Source: Eubacteriaceae bacterium (GTDB taxonomy: Bacteria; Bacillota; Clostridia; Lachnospirales; Lachnospiraceae). From it: 64,000 bases of DNA. The position numbers and the translations under genes are program-made. Below are positions 1 through 9,095 of this stretch, piece after piece. The notes under the pieces were generated by a model. The model saw nothing but the letters and a program-made list of their open reading frames with translations, was not told where the DNA came from and made no database searches. The DNA lies in assembly GCA_902362455.1 (NCBI GenBank), contig CABIWJ010000008.1, positions 104,496 through 168,495 on the forward strand, in the 5' to 3' direction. The first letter of the stretch is position 1. Each line of letters opens with the position of its first letter.

Positions 1-482
1 TGACTGTCTGAACCTAATATCATCTTTCCACCGCCTGCGAGCATCTCTCTTGCAAACTGGTGAATTACTGCCTGATGAGGTGGTACATATACACCACCAT
101 ATTTCTTAGCACATGTAAGGCCAAACATATGATCATCTTCGTTAATCGTTCCACCAACTGCACATAAGCTGTTGTGGCAATTAGTAAGTACATATGGAAT
201 AGGGAATTTCTCAAGACCGGAAGCTCTTGCTGTCTGGATAATTCCTACAAATGTTATATCATGGGAAGTTAATTTATCAAATTTTATCTGAAGCTTGTCC
301 ATATTACCTGATGTATTATGGTCTGCAAGGATACCATAAGCTATTGTATTCTTCGCTGCTTCTTCTTTAGTAATATATTCATTACCTAATTTTGATTTAA
401 GCAGGTTCTCATAATCTCCTGTTGTTTCAACTACTTCTGTACCGTTTAATAAGTAAGCGCCACTCTTACTAAGTGTTACCAT
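1..482 (-). CDS. Aconitase-family hydratase, N-terminal part (cut by window edge)
   Basis: The gene starts at the ATG complementary to 480-482, behind a strong AGGAGG site, and runs off the left edge. About 160 residues are visible. They include [18 protein letters not shown], then [19 protein letters not shown], and near the cut end [10 protein letters not shown] followed by the first bases of a His codon. The SDSH motif is typical of the [4Fe-4S] aconitase/isopropylmalate dehydratase superfamily. Clostridia carry a large aconitase-like hydratase of unknown substrate that starts in this way, and this is the closest match from memory. The Cys ligands of the cluster would lie beyond the edge, so activity cannot be judged. 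No other gene is seen before its promoter region at about 483-590. Confidence 0.75.
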   Translation of the reverse strand, partial: MVTLSKSGAYLLNGTEVVETTGDYENLLKSKLGNEYITKEEAAKNTIAYGILADHNTSGNMDKLQIKFDKLTSHDITFVGIIQTARASGLEKFPIPYVLTNCHNSLCAVGGTINEDDHMFGLTCAKKYGGVYVPPHQAVIHQFAREMLAGGGKMILGSDS

Positions 483-590
483 TTTCTCGTCCTCCTAATA
501 ATCTCGTTAGTTAGTTTTATTATACTAATTTTCAAGGGATTATGCAAACTGTTTTCACACTTTTTATATATTGCCAGAGGGCAAAATACA

Positions 591-625
591 TAAAACCACT
601 ATGCATTTGTGCAGTAGTGGTTTTA
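591..625 (-). terminator. Rho-independent terminator of the MATE gene
   Basis: A perfect 10-bp inverted repeat (591-600 with 616-625, TAAAACCACT / AGTGGTTTTA) lies just after the MATE stop codon. On the minus strand it is followed by a T-rich run. Confidence 0.7.
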
Positions 626-631
626 TGTTCT

Positions 632-1939
632 CTATACATTCTTTCTACTAAGAAGAAATAACGTAACTATCATAGTTACTCCCTCTGACAATAACATTAC
701 CCACCACACTGATGACGCACCAAAAATCAATGGAATAATTATTACAAATAATATCGTCACTCCAAATCCTCTTAACAGACTTATTATCATTGCATATACC
801 GACTTTAATGCTGCCTGGAAATATACTGAAAAGTATACATTTACCATCGCAAAGAACAGCGAAAGAAAATATATTCTTATAGCAGGTATTCCCTCTTTAA
901 CAACTATTTCCGATGGTTTTACAAACAGATGAATCAATCTATTAGTAAATCCGTAAATCACTCCATACATTATAATTGCAAATATTGTAATTGTCACAAA
1001 CCCTATTTTCGTAAATTTCCTTACTCTTTCTTTATTTCCTGCGCCAATGCTGTACGAAACTAATGGCTGCATTGCATTTCCTGCTGAATTCATAAAGGAA
1101 TTGGTTACTATCAGAGTATTTGAAATGATACTGTAGATAACAAGTCCATAATTGCCAAAATATTTAACTATCTGCAAATTAAACACGAACACAACGATTC
1201 CCCACGCCACTTCATTAAAGCATGGAGATGCACCATTAATAATTATCTTTTTAACCCTTCCAATGCTTATGCTTCGAATTCCATAATGCAGATTATTATT
1301 ACGTGACAGCAAATGACTTGCTGCAATAAGCATATTTAGTGCATTTCCGATTACTGTCGCAATTATAGCTCCACTCATTCCCATATTGCATTTGTATATA
1401 AATATATAATCAAGAACTACATTAGTACACGAACCCACAATCGTTCCTGCCATTGAACGTCTTGGTGCTTCATCATTTCTGACAAAGCAGTTAATGACTG
1501 TCTGTAAAATATATACCCAGCCAAATGCAAACATAATGCTTCCATATTCTCTCGTTATCCTAATATTCTCGTCTGTTGCACCGAGTATCCTATATAATTT
1601 ATTCTGCATAATAAAAGGAATAAGACTAACTAATACTCCTGTAACTGCCGCAACTGTAACTGTTGTCGAAAATATTCTCTTCTGCTCACCTTCATCTTTC
1701 TTACCTTTGGCAACCGATAGCAGTACAGAACCACCTACACCAAACAGGTATCCTATTCCAAAATACGCAGAAAATATCGGCAATAACAGATTAAGTGCTA
1801 CCAACCCCTCCTCGCCTATTCCTTTTCCAATCATAAGTGTATCTGTTATGATATAAATCGCATTAAATACCATCGCACAGATTGTCGGTAACAGATATTT
1901 TATATAGAGATTTATTTCCTTTTCGTTGTCTAAGTTCAT
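632..1939 (-). CDS. MATE family efflux transporter
   Basis: A protein of about 435 aa with around 12 hydrophobic segments, the usual length and topology of MATE (multidrug and toxic compound extrusion) transporters. The N-terminal segment with LPTICAMVFNAIYIITDTLMIGKGIG is typical of the clostridial MATE/NorM-like group, which exports cationic drugs or metabolites using a Na+ or H+ gradient. I chose the ATG at 1937-1939 (MNLDNEKEINLY) because GGAGGAAAGAA lies directly before it; an upstream in-frame ATG seven codons earlier has no such site. The substrate cannot be read from sequence. It is a single-gene unit with its own terminator. Confidence 0.88.
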   Translation of the reverse strand: MNLDNEKEINLYIKYLLPTICAMVFNAIYIITDTLMIGKGIGEEGLVALNLLLPIFSAYFGIGYLFGVGGSVLLSVAKGKKDEGEQKRIFSTTVTVAAVTGVLVSLIPFIMQNKLYRILGATDENIRITREYGSIMFAFGWVYILQTVINCFVRNDEAPRRSMAGTIVGSCTNVVLDYIFIYKCNMGMSGAIIATVIGNALNMLIAASHLLSRNNNLHYGIRSISIGRVKKIIINGASPCFNEVAWGIVVFVFNLQIVKYFGNYGLVIYSIISNTLIVTNSFMNSAGNAMQPLVSYSIGAGNKERVRKFTKIGFVTITIFAIIMYGVIYGFTNRLIHLFVKPSEIVVKEGIPAIRIYFLSLFFAMVNVYFSVYFQAALKSVYAMIISLLRGFGVTILFVIIIPLIFGASSVWWVMLLSEGVTMIVTLFLLSRKNV

Positions 1940-2041
1940 TTCTTTCCTCCGACTATACATAATTCACATTTTTAATTACTAATTTTCTATAGAAAATAAG
2001 GTGTCAAAGCAGGCTTTCGATACCTTATTCTTATAAAACAA

Positions 2042-2079
2042 TAAAGCCTTCTTAGAATTCTCATTCCAAAAAGGCTTTA
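2042..2079 (-). terminator. Terminator of the rpsF-ssb-rpsR operon
   Basis: Inverted repeat TAAAGCCTT (2042-2050) / AAGGCTTTA (2071-2079), downstream of the rpsR stop codon and followed on the minus strand by T-rich sequence. Confidence 0.7.
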
Positions 2080-2121
2080 AATACATAATTTACCTGATGT
2101 CTTAATTCAGATTAATGCAAA

Positions 2122-2391
2122 TTAATCTAATGTATAAGGCATTAAAGCTACGTGTCTTGCACGTTTGATAGCTACTGTAAGAGCTCTCTGGTGCTTAGCG
2201 CAGTTTCCAGTAATTCTTCTAGGAAGAATCTTTCCTCTTTCAGATACGTATCTTTTTAATTTGTTAACATCTTTAAAATCAATTACGTTATTCTTTTCGC
2301 CACAGAATACGCAGACTTTCTTTCTTCTACGTCCGCCTCTTCTCTTCATTGGAGAATCGCTTCTGTCGCCTTTTTCTTTATTATATGGCAT
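2122..2391 (-). CDS. rpsR: 30S ribosomal protein S18
   Basis: An 89-aa basic protein with the S18 core: [39 protein letters not shown] split over residues 25-63, then [25 protein letters not shown]18 binds the 30S platform as a heterodimer with S6. The N-terminal extension rich in Arg/Gly/Lys is usual in clostridia. AGGAGG precedes the ATG. It is the last gene of rpsF-ssb-rpsR, the order conserved across Firmicutes. Confidence 0.98.
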   Translation of the reverse strand: MPYNKEKGDRSDSPMKRRGGRRRKKVCVFCGEKNNVIDFKDVNKLKRYVSERGKILPRRITGNCAKHQRALTVAIKRARHVALMPYTLD

Positions 2392-2427
2392 CGAAAATAG
2401 CCTCCTTTTTATTTAATTTAATTAAAC

Positions 2428-2865
2428 TTAGTTAAATGGTAATCCTTCGTCTTCCACACCATCAGGAATGTTCATAAAACCATCTCCTGCTGCACTGGAA
2501 GGTTCCGGTCTAGCTGCCTGATAGCCCCCTTCATTATTAGCTGCGGCTGCCTTACTCTCTGCAAATTCAACATTCTCTGCAACAACATCTGTTGTATACA
2601 CTTTATTTCCGTCACGATTTGTGTAGCTTCCTGTCTGGATTCTTCCTTCAACAACAAGCTTTGTACCCTGATGACAATATCTTTCGATAAATTCACCAGT
2701 CTTACCAAATGCAACACATGAGATAAAGTCAGCTGTCTGCTGATCACCATCCCTCTTAAATCTTCTATCTACTGCTAGTGTAAATCTAGCTACTGCTGAC
2801 GACTGATCCGAATATCTTACATCAGGATCTCTTGTAAGTCGTCCCATAAGAATAACTTTATTCAT
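2428..2865 (-). CDS. ssb: Single-stranded DNA-binding protein
   Basis: A 145-aa SSB. It begins MNKVILMGRLTRDPDVRYS, has the OB-fold core (FTLAVDRRFKRDG, TDFISCVAFGKTGEFIERYC, KLVVEGRIQTGSYTNRDG), then a flexible linker and the acidic tip DEGLPFN. In typical SSBs the last residues (DDDIPF) recruit replication and repair proteins. It protects single-stranded DNA during replication, recombination and repair. It sits between rpsF and rpsR as in most Firmicutes, and its position implies co-transcription with both. Confidence 0.97.
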   Translation of the reverse strand: MNKVILMGRLTRDPDVRYSDQSSAVARFTLAVDRRFKRDGDQQTADFISCVAFGKTGEFIERYCHQGTKLVVEGRIQTGSYTNRDGNKVYTTDVVAENVEFAESKAAAANNEGGYQAARPEPSSAAGDGFMNIPDGVEDEGLPFN

Positions 2866-2912
2866 ACCTGCCTCTTTCTAGATATAACAATATCTGTTGT
2901 ATTTTTTAAAAA

Positions 2913-3200
2913 TTATGCTTCATCTTTAACACATAAAAATCTGATAACATTTTCCATAATACGAACTGAGTTCTCAACTTCGTTTGGACAATTAGAATCA
3001 GACTCAAATTTGATGAAATAGTAGAACGCTTCTCTCATTTTCTGAATTTCGTAAGCTAATCTCTTCTTACCCCATTCATCAACGTTAGTAACTGTACCAC
3101 CGAAACGAGTGATGTACTCTTTTACTCTTTCGATTGTTGCAGCTCTTTCATCATCTTCGAGTTTTGCGCTAACAACTACTGCTAATTCATATTTGTTCAT
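2913..3200 (-). CDS. rpsF: 30S ribosomal protein S6
   Basis: A 95-aa protein starting MNKYELAVVVSAKLEDDERA with the S6 signature WGKKRLAYEIQKMREAFYYF (residues about 43-62). S6 pairs with S18 on the small subunit. AAGGAGGTAAAA precedes the ATG. It is the first gene of the operon, with a hairpin leader and promoter upstream. Confidence 0.98.
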   Translation of the reverse strand: MNKYELAVVVSAKLEDDERAATIERVKEYITRFGGTVTNVDEWGKKRLAYEIQKMREAFYYFIKFESDSNCPNEVENSVRIMENVIRFLCVKDEA

Positions 3201-3228
3201 GCGTATTTTACCTCCTTTTGGTCTCTGG

Positions 3229-3246
3229 TCCCCTGATTAGCAGGGA
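3229..3246 (-). promoter_or_regulatory. Hairpin in the rpsF leader, possible S6:S18 autoregulatory site
   Basis: On the minus strand TCCCTG-CTAAT-CAGGGGA forms a compact stem with one bulged G, about 30 nt before the rpsF start. Firmicute rpsF leaders often carry a structured element bound by the S6:S18 dimer. The conserved CCG bulge of that motif is not clearly seen here, so the assignment is tentative. Confidence 0.3.
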
Positions 3247-3281
3247 ACAAGGATATTTTAAATAATATATCACGAATAGAC

Positions 3282-3310
3282 AGTTTACCATACATTTCTA
3301 AATTATTCAA
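3282..3310 (-). promoter_or_regulatory. Probable promoter of rpsF-ssb-rpsR
   Basis: TTGAAT (complement of 3305-3310), a 17-bp spacer ending in TGG (extended -10), and TAAACT (complement of 3282-3287). It is placed suitably between the upstream terminator and rpsF. Confidence 0.45.
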
Positions 3311-3340
3311 GGGGTTTTGACAATTTAATTTATATTATCA

Positions 3341-3372
3341 AAAAGGCGAGGTCAGAATCTATCTGCCTCGCC
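3341..3372 (-). terminator. Terminator of the small hypothetical gene
   Basis: GGCGAGG (3345-3351) pairs with CCTCGCC (3366-3372). On the minus strand the stem is followed by TTTTT, directly downstream of the 3394-3666 gene. Confidence 0.85.
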
Positions 3373-3393
3373 TAATATCACTCTACCCATCTG

Positions 3394-3666
3394 TCATATA
3401 TAGTTTCCATCTTTATCTTTCTTCGGCTTAACAAACGCTTTATTGCTGTTTGCATTTTTGATTACCCCGGTAAATTTTAACGCACTTGTATCATCGCTTA
3501 AGCCATTAATTATATTATTTATAGCTTCTTCATTTCTGTCATACCGTCTTTCATCCATATAAAGTTGCATTAGTTTATCATCTTTAGTCCAGATGTATAC
3601 AATATAATAGCCTGTTACAGAACCGGAAAATCCGTTATTCTCTACTTCTTTGGTTCCATCATTCAT
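3394..3666 (-). CDS. Small protein of unknown function
   Basis: A 90-aa soluble protein that I do not recognise. GAGGAG before the ATG and a strong terminator right after the stop support a real gene. The N-terminal half contains a hydrophobic beta-like stretch (TGYYIVYIWTKDDKLMQLYMD), followed by a helical segment (NEEAINNIINGLSDD) and a Lys/Asn-rich C-terminus. There is no signal peptide and no membrane helix. It is a stand-alone unit. Confidence 0.6.
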   Translation of the reverse strand: MNDGTKEVENNGFSGSVTGYYIVYIWTKDDKLMQLYMDERRYDRNEEAINNIINGLSDDTSALKFTGVIKNANSNKAFVKPKKDKDGNYI

Positions 3667-3735
3667 TTCTCCTCTTTAGATAAAACATACTCTTTTTATT
3701 ATGTATAATATAACATATTTTAATTCTATAAAGTT

Positions 3736-3770
3736 AAAAAGAGACGTCTACTACGAAAGCATTCGTCTCT
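3736..3770 (-). terminator. Terminator of the GntR-ABC operon
   Basis: AGAGACG (3740-3746) pairs with CGTCTCT (3764-3770). On the minus strand the hairpin is followed by TTTTTAA. It lies about 140 bp downstream of the permease stop codon. Confidence 0.65.
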
Positions 3771-3911
3771 TATATATATTCAATTTATTTATATATAATT
3801 TCTATATTAAATTAAATATACTAAATATTTTCTACGCCTAAATACAACTATCTTATAAACTCAACGTTTTCTCACAAAAGTGTGTAATCATTTTATACGT
3901 TTACGGATGCA

Positions 3912-4730
3912 TTACTCAAGATTTAACTTCTTAGAAAGCATATAATTTGAAATCACAAAGTAAACGACTGCCATAAATATTTGTAGTAGTAACATTATAA
4001 GGAAATATACAATCATTGGGTTTGCAATAGTATTAACCATCTGTTTAACACTTGTAATTTCATTTTCAATATTATCCATCTTCGTGGTTAAATCAGGTAC
4101 AACCATCATAATTAATGATGTAATAAAGCCCATAACATAATTTAATAAGAAGTAAAATACTATTGAGCCTAATATTTTATGTTTAACAAATATCTGACCT
4201 AATGATAATGATGCCATAAAATTCAAAACATTTACAAATATCTGTGCAATTATAAGTAATACTAACAGCACTAATGCAATTGACATTTTAGGATATGACA
4301 TCATATCTTTAAATTCCTTGATAAATTTGTTCATACCTCTGGTAAATTTAGGTTTGCCAACAAAGAATAAAAATAATGATAGTAACATTGCCAATATACT
4401 CGACATAATCCATACTGAATATGTGATTACCCTTGCTACAAGATGCTGCCACATTTTTACCGGAAGTGTATGTGATAAATACCCCTGATCGCGCAACATA
4501 TTCTGGTAAAATCTTTTAATTACCAATACAAGACTTAATAATGACATAAATGCCATAGCCACCACATATACCACTGTCAATATAACTGTCATTATCTTGA
4601 ATACAGTATTCTCAAACGGAATATATATGCAGAATCTTGTCAGTAATGTAAGTACTACCAGCGAGCAAAAAAGCATTACGAACATTTTATAAGTAGCTTT
4701 AAATTCATTTTTAATTAATTTACCTAACAT
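3912..4730 (-). CDS. ABC-2 type transporter permease
   Basis: A 272-aa integral membrane protein with about six hydrophobic segments. It begins MLGKLIKNEFKATYKMF, the usual start of ABC-2 permeases whose first cytoplasmic helix contacts the ATPase. It contains SHTLPVKMWQHLVAR after the second helix pair, a pattern common in clostridial permeases beside YtrA/YtrB. Its start overlaps the ATPase gene by 7 bp, so the two are translationally coupled. In this family such transporters usually respond to cell-wall-active peptides; that role is inferred from the family only. Confidence 0.85.
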   Translation of the reverse strand: MLGKLIKNEFKATYKMFVMLFCSLVVLTLLTRFCIYIPFENTVFKIMTVILTVVYVVAMAFMSLLSLVLVIKRFYQNMLRDQGYLSHTLPVKMWQHLVARVITYSVWIMSSILAMLLSLFLFFVGKPKFTRGMNKFIKEFKDMMSYPKMSIALVLLVLLIIAQIFVNVLNFMASLSLGQIFVKHKILGSIVFYFLLNYVMGFITSLIMMVVPDLTTKMDNIENEITSVKQMVNTIANPMIVYFLIMLLLQIFMAVVYFVISNYMLSKKLNLE

Positions 4731-5425
4731 CTGAACACCTCCCTGAATAATGCATCAACTGATTTACCTTCAATAGAACGTATCTCATCAACTGTCTTAT
4801 GTAATTTCAAATCACCATTCTGTATAAATATTACTTCATCTAACACCTGTTCAATATCAGTAATTAAATGTGTAGATATTATAACGGACGCCTCAGGATT
4901 ATAATTAGAAATAATTGTTCTAAGGATATAATCTCTTGCTGCCGGATCAACACCACCAATTGGTTCATCTAACATATAGAGTTTAGCCTGACGGCTCATT
5001 ACGAGAATTAACTGAACTTTTTCTTTAGTTCCCTTAGACATTGTCTTCATCTTATCCTTAGGATTAACTTTCAGGCTGCTAAGCATATCAAATGCCTTGT
5101 CAGCATCGAAGTCCTCATAGAAGTCCGAAAAGAAATTAATCATCTGAACCGGAGACATATTATCATCTAAATATGTTCTCTCAGGAAGATATGAAACTAT
5201 CTTTTTAGTCTCAACACCTACTTCGTGACCACCAATAAGAATCTCTCCTTTTGTTGGTTGTAAAATTCCATTGCATAATTTAATAAATGTAGATTTACCA
5301 CTTCCATTTGGTCCAAGCAGTCCAATTATCTTTCCTTTTTCCAAAGTAAGATTTAACCCATTAAGTGCTGTCTTAGGACCATATGATTTAGTCAAATCTC
5401 TTGCTTCGAGTATTATATCGCTCAT
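4724..5425 (-). CDS. ABC transporter ATP-binding protein (YtrB-like)
   Basis: A 233-aa ATPase. Walker A is GPNGSGKST (about residues 38-46), Walker B is LYMLDEP (about 150), and the switch His is in ISTHLI. The signature loop reads MSKGTKEKVQ instead of LSGGQ, a variant common in YtrB/EcsA-type ATPases. It lies between the GntR regulator and the permease and is coupled to the permease gene. It energises export or sensing through the ABC-2 permease; the substrate is unknown. Confidence 0.9.
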   Translation of the reverse strand: MSDIILEARDLTKSYGPKTALNGLNLTLEKGKIIGLLGPNGSGKSTFIKLCNGILQPTKGEILIGGHEVGVETKKIVSYLPERTYLDDNMSPVQMINFFSDFYEDFDADKAFDMLSSLKVNPKDKMKTMSKGTKEKVQLILVMSRQAKLYMLDEPIGGVDPAARDYILRTIISNYNPEASVIISTHLITDIEQVLDEVIFIQNGDLKLHKTVDEIRSIEGKSVDALFREVFRC

Positions 5426-5446
5426 ATTTCTCCTTACCTTTCACTT

Positions 5447-5800
5447 TCAATATTTTTCTAATAATTCAATAATTTCTTTCTTTGAATATCCCAATTCTTT
5501 CATATTGCTGCAGAATTTCTTTATCAGGTCTTCTGCCATCTTTTCCTTTATCTCTGCAATTTTACTTTCATCATCTGTAATCATTCTTCCAGATGTCCTC
5601 TGAGAATATACCAGACCAATTCTCTCTAATTCAGTTAATGCTCTTTGCACAGTATTCGGATTAACAGCCGCTTCTGATGCCAGGTCCCTGACTGTCGGAA
5701 GCCTATCACCGGGCTTATATTTTCCAGAGATAATCATTCTCTGAATCTGCTCTAATAACTGCGTATAAATCGGTCTGTCATCTTTAAATTCCCATGCCAC
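5447..5800 (-). CDS. GntR family transcriptional regulator, YtrA subfamily
   Basis: A 117-aa protein with an N-terminal winged helix (PIYTQLLEQIQRMIISGKY, then LPTVRDLASEAAVNPNTVQR, residues about 10-70) and a short C-terminal helical dimerisation part. This is the YtrA subfamily, which lacks the large effector domain of FadR/HutC types. It is the first gene of its operon and very probably represses it through the palindromes at 5900-5942, which cover the -10 box. Confidence 0.93.
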   Translation of the reverse strand: MAWEFKDDRPIYTQLLEQIQRMIISGKYKPGDRLPTVRDLASEAAVNPNTVQRALTELERIGLVYSQRTSGRMITDDESKIAEIKEKMAEDLIKKFCSNMKELGYSKKEIIELLEKY

Positions 5801-5899
5801 TTTTATCTCTCCTTTCCAGATAGTATATGTGTATCTCCCGGTTAATTTAAAAGGTCACCGTCAAATGCAATGATTTTACTTGTCATTCAAATAACGCCT

Positions 5900-5942
5900 T
5901 GTATTGTGTTAATACATTATTGTATTAAGCAATTAATACAAT
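5900..5942. promoter_or_regulatory. Two palindromic operators for the YtrA-type regulator
   Basis: ATTGTATTA-N6-TAATACAAT (5919-5942) is a perfect 9-bp inverted repeat overlapping the -10 box. A second one, TGTATT-N5-AATACA (5900-5916), lies immediately downstream. Both share the half-site TGTATT, as expected for a dimeric GntR repressor. Confidence 0.75.
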
Positions 5943-5966
5943 AGCACCATAGTAATGCTTTGTCAA
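5938..5966 (-). promoter_or_regulatory. Promoter of the GntR-ABC operon
   Basis: TTGACA (complement of 5961-5966), 17-bp spacer, TATTGT (complement of 5938-5943). The -10 lies inside the operator at 5919-5942. Confidence 0.8.
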
Positions 5967-6018
5967 TATACTTTTTTATATTTTCCCCTTAATTTTTATT
6001 ATTGCTCTCTAGTCTGGT

Positions 6019-6681
6019 TTAGTTTATAAAACTTCCATCTTTCATCTCTACTATTCGGTCACATTTTTGAGCCACGTCTTTATCATGGGTAATAATTATT
6101 ATTGTCTTACCTAACTTATTTAAGTCTTTAAACACCTGCATAATCTCTAAGGATGTATTGCTATCTAAAGCACCAGTTGGTTCATCTGCCAATATAAACA
6201 CCGGATCATTTACTATAGCCCTTGCTATTGCAACACGTTGTTTTTGCCCACCTGATAATTTATTTACCGGTTTATTTGTCAAATCTCCTATTCCAACTGA
6301 TTCTATTGCTTTTATAGCAGTTTTCTTCTTATCTTTTTTCGATTTGTCAAACAACAATGGCACCATAACATTTTCTATAACTGTATACTCCTCAATCAGA
6401 GCAAAGTCCTGCATTACTATTCCTATCTTTTTATTACGAATTTCTGCCTTTTTGCCATTACTTATATCTTTAACATTTATATCATCTATAAGATAGTCGC
6501 CACTTTCAAAATCATCAATGCAGCCTAATATATGCATAAGTGTAGATTTTCCTGCACCTGATTTACCAATAATAGCCAACATTTCTCCGTCATTAATGCT
6601 AAGATTTATTCCCTTTAATGCGCAAAACGCATTTGCTTTCTTATAATTATACGTCTTATTTATATTTACTAACCTAATCAT
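6019..6681 (-). CDS. ABC transporter ATP-binding protein (MacB/LolD type)
   Basis: A 220-aa ATPase. Walker A is GKSGAGKST, the Q-loop is in [13 protein letters not shown], the signature is [14 protein letters not shown], Walker B is [12 protein letters not shown], and the switch His is in [15 protein letters not shown] plus a short length places it with ATPases that drive FtsX/MacB-like permeases. The ATG at 6679-6681 ([11 protein letters not shown]) is chosen because GAGGTTAAT precedes it. It is the last gene of the unit that starts with the secreted protein at 10235, directly after two FtsX-like permeases. Confidence 0.92.
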   Translation of the reverse strand: MIRLVNINKTYNYKKANAFCALKGINLSINDGEMLAIIGKSGAGKSTLMHILGCIDDFESGDYLIDDINVKDISNGKKAEIRNKKIGIVMQDFALIEEYTVIENVMVPLLFDKSKKDKKKTAIKAIESVGIGDLTNKPVNKLSGGQKQRVAIARAIVNDPVFILADEPTGALDSNTSLEIMQVFKDLNKLGKTIIIITHDKDVAQKCDRIVEMKDGSFIN

Positions 6682-6711
6682 ATTAACCTCATTTCTGAAC
6701 AACTTGCCATA

Positions 6712-7944
6712 TTATCTTTCCTGTTTGATTAGTTCTGCCGGTTTGTTTCTATGCAAAATCGACAACGGCATAATTATCGCTAAAAGGACAAAACACACCC
6801 ATATACCTGCAATAATCATTCCTTCCTCAATTCCTATGCTTATCCTGTTGACAATACGAGGGAACTTCACTTTCATTATCAAATATTCTGCTGTAGATAA
6901 CACAACTGACATTCCTATGCTGCATATAATAGAAAATCCTGTTATTTTAACGATACCGTTCCATTTCATGCCTGTAATATAATATATTGTATAATTTCTT
7001 AGTCCTTCTAATGTAGAAACTGCCGATATTGATATTATGCAAATAATAGAAATCATTATCACAACAATTGCAAAAGGCATAAATTCCATCTTTACTTTTC
7101 GAATCTGCACCATACTATTGTTATTGATTATTTTCATTTCAACAGTGCTACTTGGTAACTGTTCATAGTTCGTCACCTTGATACGATATTTCCTTATTTC
7201 TTTCGCTATCTCATCAACTCTTTCATCAGATATGCTATCGTCACATCTTATCAGAACACCACCATACGTAACAGATTTTACTGCATTATTAAACTTCGAA
7301 AATTCTTTCTCAGTAGTGACAAAAATCATATCTTCATTCTGTTTAACATCAAAAGACGAATAAAAGCTGTTATAATACATTTGATCTGTTGGAGAATATT
7401 TGATATTACCGGCTATCCTTTCGCCATCTCTAAACACGCCAACCACGTTAATATTAACATTTTTTATTGAACCATTCTCATCATAATAGTACGACTCTAT
7501 CATATCTCCTGAATCTATTCCATACTCATTTTCCGATACAAGCACATTAATAATGCTTTTATCATTTGGATTACTCTCGTACCATTTTCCGGATTTAAGA
7601 GCCGGCATCAATTTTTCATCATTCTTATCAAAAAGATATAACTTTTTGATATTATTTTCGCCTTCATCATAATATAAGCCGGACTCTTCAAAAATCTTAT
7701 AGGATTTAATTCCCTTAATACTATCTAATTCTTTTACAAAATCATCTTTTAAAATTCCATCAGTATCTAAAAGACACAGGCCTTTATTACCAATGTAATC
7801 TTTAATTACATTGTAATACTTGTATGATGTTTTCATATTGCCAACAGTAAGCAGAACCATAATATTGGCTGCTGACAACAGTAGCCATATAAGTATGTTT
7901 CGTCTAATATTCTTAATGTATTCTGACATACATAAATCTATCAT
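6712..7944 (-). CDS. FtsX-like ABC permease, second copy
   Basis: A 410-aa protein with one N-terminal membrane helix (about residues 14-34), a large extracytoplasmic region (about 35-280), and three C-terminal helices (about 285-310, 330-350, 375-400). This is the MacB/FtsX permease topology. The start codon overlaps the stop of the preceding permease gene (7941-7944), so they are translationally coupled. With the ATPase at 6019 and the permease at 7941 it should form a heterodimeric transporter. In this family such complexes act as mechanotransmitters or exporters, often of peptides or lipoproteins; the substrate is inferred below from context. Confidence 0.82.
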   Translation of the reverse strand: MIDLCMSEYIKNIRRNILIWLLLSAANIMVLLTVGNMKTSYKYYNVIKDYIGNKGLCLLDTDGILKDDFVKELDSIKGIKSYKIFEESGLYYDEGENNIKKLYLFDKNDEKLMPALKSGKWYESNPNDKSIINVLVSENEYGIDSGDMIESYYYDENGSIKNVNINVVGVFRDGERIAGNIKYSPTDQMYYNSFYSSFDVKQNEDMIFVTTEKEFSKFNNAVKSVTYGGVLIRCDDSISDERVDEIAKEIRKYRIKVTNYEQLPSSTVEMKIINNNSMVQIRKVKMEFMPFAIVVIMISIICIISISAVSTLEGLRNYTIYYITGMKWNGIVKITGFSIICSIGMSVVLSTAEYLIMKVKFPRIVNRISIGIEEGMIIAGIWVCFVLLAIIMPLSILHRNKPAELIKQER

Positions 7945-9080
7945 TTTCTCCCACCACCTCTTATAAATGTAATTGTTTGTTTATTTAACACCTTTAAAAT
8001 GTTGTATAATGCACAAATTATAACTGCCATCAAATAAATAGTCAAAAAATCTTCGTATAAATATTTGTCAAAAATATCCGTAAAATATATAAAAACATCT
8101 TTACCATATGGAATTATAACATTATTAAATAGCAGTAATGACACCCCATATGAAACAAGACACATAGAAATTATCTCCAGCAAATTAATTATGACAATCT
8201 GAATCTTCTTAGCTCCACACAAAGACAAAATAGCATTATATTTAGTTCTTGTTCTCAATATATATCCATATACAATGCCAATGTTAATTACCGACATTCC
8301 AAGTATTATAGCTGCAATTATAAAATATGTTTTATACATGTACTTAACATCATTAGAAAACTTCTCCGGCATATAAACATAAACCTGATTGTCAAAAAGG
8401 CTTAACATCTCTGTTGCAAATTCATTATATTCAGATACCGTCGGCAATGTCGCTAATTGTATGCCAATTGCATCTATCTGCATTTCATCATCTGCCGAAA
8501 AGAATGGGACTTCAACAACTTTATCACTCGCATTCCCTATATATCCTTCTTCATAAAAATGTCCAACAACTTCATACTCTGTTCCGTTTATGTAACACTT
8601 TTTGACATTATCATACCCTCCATTAGTTACTAAAACCTTCTTACCACTATAAAATTCATCATCCGTATATAAACGTCCAATTCTGTTAGGTTGTGAATCT
8701 AATATCGTTTTCTTCCACTCGTCATCTACTATAATATTACCATTTCTATATGTAAAATGCATCCATATTGTAGTGTTCTCTTCCTTATCATATCCATCAA
8801 TAACAACACTTCTAACTTTATTTCCATAGCTTTTTAAAAGCTTATATAATGATGGCTTTATCTTTTCCAGTGGCAAATACACATCATGATATGAGTTTGC
8901 ATCCAAAAATCTTTCAGAATATCCTGCACTTTCTGATTCTCTTTTTGTATTCATTATCATTCCATATGCCATGAACGAAACCACTACCGACACAATCTGC
9001 GAAAAAAGAAGTATCATAATCATCATTTTGTTATTTTTAAAAAACCTTCTTATATTTAGTATAAATAACTTACAAAACAC
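7941..9080 (-). CDS. FtsX-like ABC permease, first copy
   Basis: A 379-aa membrane protein with an N-terminal helix (about 17-38), a large external domain, and three C-terminal helices (about 250-275, 300-320, 350-370). It matches the FtsX/MacB-type layout, with low direct similarity to its neighbour at 6712. It follows the lipoprotein gene by 15 bp and overlaps the next permease by 4 bp. Two different permeases with one ATPase suggest a heterodimer. Confidence 0.78.
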   Translation of the reverse strand: MFCKLFILNIRRFFKNNKMMIMILLFSQIVSVVVSFMAYGMIMNTKRESESAGYSERFLDANSYHDVYLPLEKIKPSLYKLLKSYGNKVRSVVIDGYDKEENTTIWMHFTYRNGNIIVDDEWKKTILDSQPNRIGRLYTDDEFYSGKKVLVTNGGYDNVKKCYINGTEYEVVGHFYEEGYIGNASDKVVEVPFFSADDEMQIDAIGIQLATLPTVSEYNEFATEMLSLFDNQVYVYMPEKFSNDVKYMYKTYFIIAAIILGMSVINIGIVYGYILRTRTKYNAILSLCGAKKIQIVIINLLEIISMCLVSYGVSLLLFNNVIIPYGKDVFIYFTDIFDKYLYEDFLTIYLMAVIICALYNILKVLNKQTITFIRGGGRK

Positions 9081-9095
9081 TTCCCATCACCCACC

